From CAMYLR01 sp039588915 (GTDB lineage: Bacteria > Gemmatimonadota > Gemmatimonadetes > JACCXV01 > JAHWKZ01): a stretch of 64,000 nt of DNA. Made by a program: the position numbers and the translations under genes. How positions within the stretch are numbered: position 1 is the stretch's first letter; the number at the start of each line of letters is the position of its first letter. The DNA lies in contig JBDGYV010000006.1 of the NCBI GenBank assembly GCA_039588915.1, positions 1 through 64,000 of the forward strand, given 5' to 3'. A model generated the notes under the pieces. The model saw only the letters and a program-made list of their open reading frames with translations. It searched no databases and was not told where the DNA came from. Shown in pieces: positions 61,850 to 64,000 of the stretch.

Positions 61850-62688
61850 CTCGTCCCTCGCGGCGGGGAGCCACTCACATCCGTCTCGGACTCAGCGAAC
61901 GGCCCGCCCCCGGTTTGCCGCTCGATCCACGCCATGCCGACCAGCAACGCCAGGCTCCCGGCGAGCAACGCTAATACGATCGCCGAGACGACCCAGGGAA
62001 CGGCCCATTGGGATGGCGAGATATCCTCGGCCGGGAGCCGAATCAGGAGCAGCGAAACCGCATTGAAAAGACCGTGCACGGCGACCGACGCCCATAGCGA
62101 ACCGGTGGTGAGCACGAGCCACGCGAGCACCAGGCCGAGGAAGAACGTCGGCAACAACTGCCACGGGTTGTAGATATGAAACACGGTGAAGAAGATCGCT
62201 GTCCACGTGCTCGCCGAGCGTGGCCCGCGAGTCCGATTCAGACCCTGTAGGATTGCACCGCGAAAAAGCGCCTCTTCGAGCAACGGCGCCAAGATTACCG
62301 CCAAAACGATCGCCTCAAGGCTCCCGGTGTCAAGAAGACCGCGGAGAAACTCAGCGTACGCCTCCGGCACCGGAGCTAAGCGCTGAATGACAACATACAA
62401 CTCGCTGAAAACTGTCACCGATCCAACCAAAACCAAAAGGAGCGGGGGGATCGAGCGACGGTCCAACCCTTTTATGGCCAGTGATTCTCTCCAACCGGAA
62501 TTGCCTCTCCAAACCACGAAAGCGATCGCGGCAGCAAAGGAGATCTCGGTCGGAAGTGCGAGGCGTACGATCTCCGGCCAGCCGGGAAACAACCACTCGG
62601 TGAGCTTCAAGAGCCAGTAACCCAATACCAGCGTGGCGGCGAGCACCACAACCGTATGGCTCAGGGTGAGGCCGTGACCGCGCTTCAG
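61825..62688 (-). CDS. CPBP family intramembrane metalloprotease
   Basis: A multi-helix CAAX-protease/bacteriocin-processing type (CPBP, Rce1-like) protein, about 287 residues. The motifs are ILAPLLEEALFRGAILQGLNRTRG (EE and R), FFTVFHIYNPWQL (His) and SVAVHGLFNAVS (His), embedded in membrane segments. It cleaves or processes membrane proteins; the target is unknown. No ATG is suitably placed; the frame runs back to a CTG at 62688 overlapping the stop of the upstream gene (CTGA). Confidence 0.82.
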   Translation of the reverse strand: MKRGHGLTLSHTVVVLAATLVLGYWLLKLTEWLFPGWPEIVRLALPTEISFAAAIAFVVWRGNSGWRESLAIKGLDRRSIPPLLLVLVGSVTVFSELYVVIQRLAPVPEAYAEFLRGLLDTGSLEAIVLAVILAPLLEEALFRGAILQGLNRTRGPRSASTWTAIFFTVFHIYNPWQLLPTFFLGLVLAWLVLTTGSLWASVAVHGLFNAVSLLLIRLPAEDISPSQWAVPWVVSAIVLALLAGSLALLVGMAWIERQTGGGPFAESETDVSGSPPRGTSYLPDTSS

Positions 62689-63818
62689 GACGCCTCGATG
62701 GTGAAGAAGATCTCCCGGCCCTGGCGCGACACACTGAGGTTGATCTCGCCGTTGTTGTCCCACGACTCGCCCATCTGTTGCTGAGCCCGTGCGACATCTG
62801 TCCCTACCTCGCGACCTTCGATCGTGCGTACGACGTCTCCTTGCTGGACACCGACCCGACCGGCTGGCGACTCAGCATCGACGTAGGCAACGAAGATCCG
62901 GCCATCGTGAGAAGCGCCGAGATCAAGGCCGTAGTCGGTCCCGGTTACGCGCTCACGATCGGCCACCGGTCGGGCTGATGGATCTGTACTTTGACGCGCG
63001 TAGGCGTCACGTACGCGGAAGATCTCGCTCCCGGGAGGATTGTCCTCGAGCCATTCGGCCAGCGGCTGCCGCTGTGACAACCGATGGCGGGGCTCCAACT
63101 CGTCGATCACGTAACTATGGTTGGGATTGTACGCCTGCCAGATCTCGTCCGAGGTGGCCGCCGCCAACCGCTCTTGACCCCAGAGGTCCTCGATCGCCCG
63201 ATAGGTGAGCCAGTTCACCATCGCTTCGGCCTCGAAGTTGCCTGGTGCCATGAACGGATGTTCGTATGCGAGGTCTCGTGGACCGGATGGTTCAAATTCG
63301 GGCGGATCGACGATGTAGTGCGTGATTTGGTGAGCAACCAACAGTACGCGGACATCGTCGTCTTCAGGTACTGGCACCGCGCGCCCGTCAGCTCGAATCG
63401 CCTCGAGTGCGATCACCAGCGGTCGCTCGATCGAGACCACTGGCCAGTGACGCACCAGGTAAACATCGATGTCCTGATATGGCCAGTGAAGCCCGGCGAA
63501 ATCGGTCACGCGTTGAAGAAATAGCAACCCCTCGCGCTCCCACCATTCAACGAGCTCGTCGGCGTGGTCACGAACCCACTCCACATCCTCGGTCAGCGCT
63601 TCCGGGTTGCCACGATACCGCTCGGGATATGCCATCGGCAGGAGCTCGGCGCCGCCCAAATGGAACCGGACCGCTGGAACTCGATCGGTTGATTGACCGC
63701 GGATGGGCGTGACGTTGAGAACTGTCAACAGCACCATCAGTAACGACAACAAGCCGATTCTGCAGGCGGCATGATGGCGATTAGGGGGGCTGCTATATTC
63801 GTTGTGGTCTTTTCTCAC
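62685..63818 (-). CDS. Exported PDZ domain protein, possibly with a metallopeptidase-like region
   Basis: An exported protein of about 377 residues. A hydrophobic signal (RIGLLSLLMVLLTVLNVTPIRGQ) is near the N-terminus; the true start is unclear and I use GTG 63818. Residues about 60-280 resemble a gluzincin-type region (VRVLLVAHQITHYIVD, then FEAEAMVNWLTYRAIEDLWG), although the HExxH glutamate is replaced (HQITH), so catalysis is doubtful. The C-terminal 100 residues are a PDZ domain (DAESPAGRVGVQQGDVVRTIEGREVG). Its stop overlaps the CPBP protease start. Confidence 0.6.
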   Translation of the reverse strand: MRKDHNEYSSPPNRHHAACRIGLLSLLMVLLTVLNVTPIRGQSTDRVPAVRFHLGGAELLPMAYPERYRGNPEALTEDVEWVRDHADELVEWWEREGLLFLQRVTDFAGLHWPYQDIDVYLVRHWPVVSIERPLVIALEAIRADGRAVPVPEDDDVRVLLVAHQITHYIVDPPEFEPSGPRDLAYEHPFMAPGNFEAEAMVNWLTYRAIEDLWGQERLAAATSDEIWQAYNPNHSYVIDELEPRHRLSQRQPLAEWLEDNPPGSEIFRVRDAYARQSTDPSARPVADRERVTGTDYGLDLGASHDGRIFVAYVDAESPAGRVGVQQGDVVRTIEGREVGTDVARAQQQMGESWDNNGEINLSVSRQGREIFFTIEAS

Positions 63819-63858
63819 TCTCGCATCCTCACTGAACCCAGAAAACTCGTCGCAAACT

Positions 63859-64000
63859 ATGCCAGCGCAAGAAAAAGACGTCATCCGAGCGATCCGCCGT
63901 GTCCGTGATCCGGACAGCAACAAGGATCTCATCTCGCTCGGCCGGATCAAGGAACTGAAGATCAACGATGGCGGTGTAGCGTTCAAGGTCCTTGTGGATC
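63859..64000 (+). CDS. mrp: Mrp/ApbC-type Fe-S carrier ATPase, 5' part only
   Basis: The first 47 codons of an Mrp/NBP35-type ATPase, running off the right edge: VIRAIRRVRDPDSNKDLISLGRIKELKINDGGVAFKVLVD is the N-terminal MIP18-type (DUF59) domain. Full-length members carry and transfer Fe-S clusters. It is divergent from the PDZ protein gene across a short promoter region. Confidence 0.85.
   Translation, partial: MPAQEKDVIRAIRRVRDPDSNKDLISLGRIKELKINDGGVAFKVLVD

Noticed and set aside
1..64000. CRISPR arrays, integrated phage, transposases, tRNA or rRNA genes
   Set aside because: No regularly spaced repeats, integrase or transposase motifs, or rRNA-like stretches were seen; tRNAs are difficult to exclude by eye, so this is not a firm negative.

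Overview
This is a 64 kb, high-GC, densely coded chromosomal window from a diderm bacterium. I saw no rRNA, tRNA, CRISPR array, phage or complete insertion sequence. Gram-negative architecture is shown by Kdo transferase (WaaA), a Kdo-kinase-like protein (KdkA), an MsbA-type exporter, several outer-membrane barrels (FadL-like, MetA-pathway-like, DUF5916, DUF481) and many lipoproteins. The mix of DUF885, M28-PDZ and M1 exopeptidases, amidohydrolase, DUF4097 proteins, TolB-like lipoprotein, DUF5916 protein, BlaI regulator and a PorX-like regulator is what I would expect of Gemmatimonadota or a close relative. This placement is an inference from gene content, not a phylogeny.

Layout. 1-3.6 kb: glycine cleavage genes gcvH-gcvP (gcvP runs off the left edge), an NRDE-family protein and a zinc-ribbon membrane protein. 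3.6-9.6 kb: exported DUF885 protein, zinc-type alcohol dehydrogenase, FxLYD lipoprotein, M20 dipeptidase, dienelactone hydrolase. 9.6-13.5 kb: PhzF protein, DtxR regulator with a FeoA protein, cobalamin adenosyltransferase, YgfZ, and a lipoprotein resembling the C-terminal domain of CcmI. 13.5-16.4 kb: glycolate oxidase GlcD/GlcF. 16.3-17.95 kb: an irregular patch with three gene tails around an orphan cytochrome b. 18-21 kb: bicupin protein, small unknown protein, exported amidohydrolase. 21-27.7 kb: DedA protein, peptide-binding lipoprotein, methyltransferase, M1 peptidase, and permeases DppB/DppC without ATPases. 27.8-29.5 kb: ECF sigma, anti-sigma and CpxP-like protein. 29.5-33.3 kb: thioesterase, FadL-like porin, PerR, and two related Gly-rich exported proteins. 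33.3-40 kb: an envelope block of waaA, NifU-like protein, PorX-like response regulator/phosphatase, msbA, a methyltransferase and a kinase. 40-46 kb: CDGSH protein, FMN reductase, a broken sugar dehydrogenase, an ABC-2 exporter and a barrel protein. 46-50.6 kb: lipoprotein, TolB-like protein, M28-PDZ peptidase, frameshifted DUF481 protein. 50.6-53.5 kb: a second ECF sigma/anti-sigma pair followed by two DUF4097 proteins. 53.6-57.8 kb: macrodomain protein, NTF2-like protein, DUF5916 barrel, BlaI. 57.9-64 kb: glycosyltransferase, DUF3108 protein, DacB, KdkA-like kinase, CPBP protease, PDZ protein, and the start of Mrp.

How the genes work together. The dominant theme is the envelope: LPS synthesis and export, peptidoglycan trimming, barrels, and two sigma/anti-sigma modules that each carry exported proteins. 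A second theme is catabolism of peptides and small organics (M1, M20 and M28 enzymes, DUF885, Dpp permease, glycine cleavage, glycolate oxidation). Metal and peroxide control is represented by DtxR-FeoA and by PerR.

Most notable sequence observations: (1) a 79-bp direct repeat of the end of the M28 gene lying just beyond the downstream DUF481 gene, with mostly synonymous changes, suggesting a lost tandem paralogue; (2) the patch at 16.3-17.95 kb; (3) three disrupted genes, two of whose lesions are single-base homopolymer shifts; (4) the PorX-like gene inside an LPS block; (5) an 18-bp perfect palindrome overlapping a possible -35 box before dacB; (6) several likely CTG or ATT starts.
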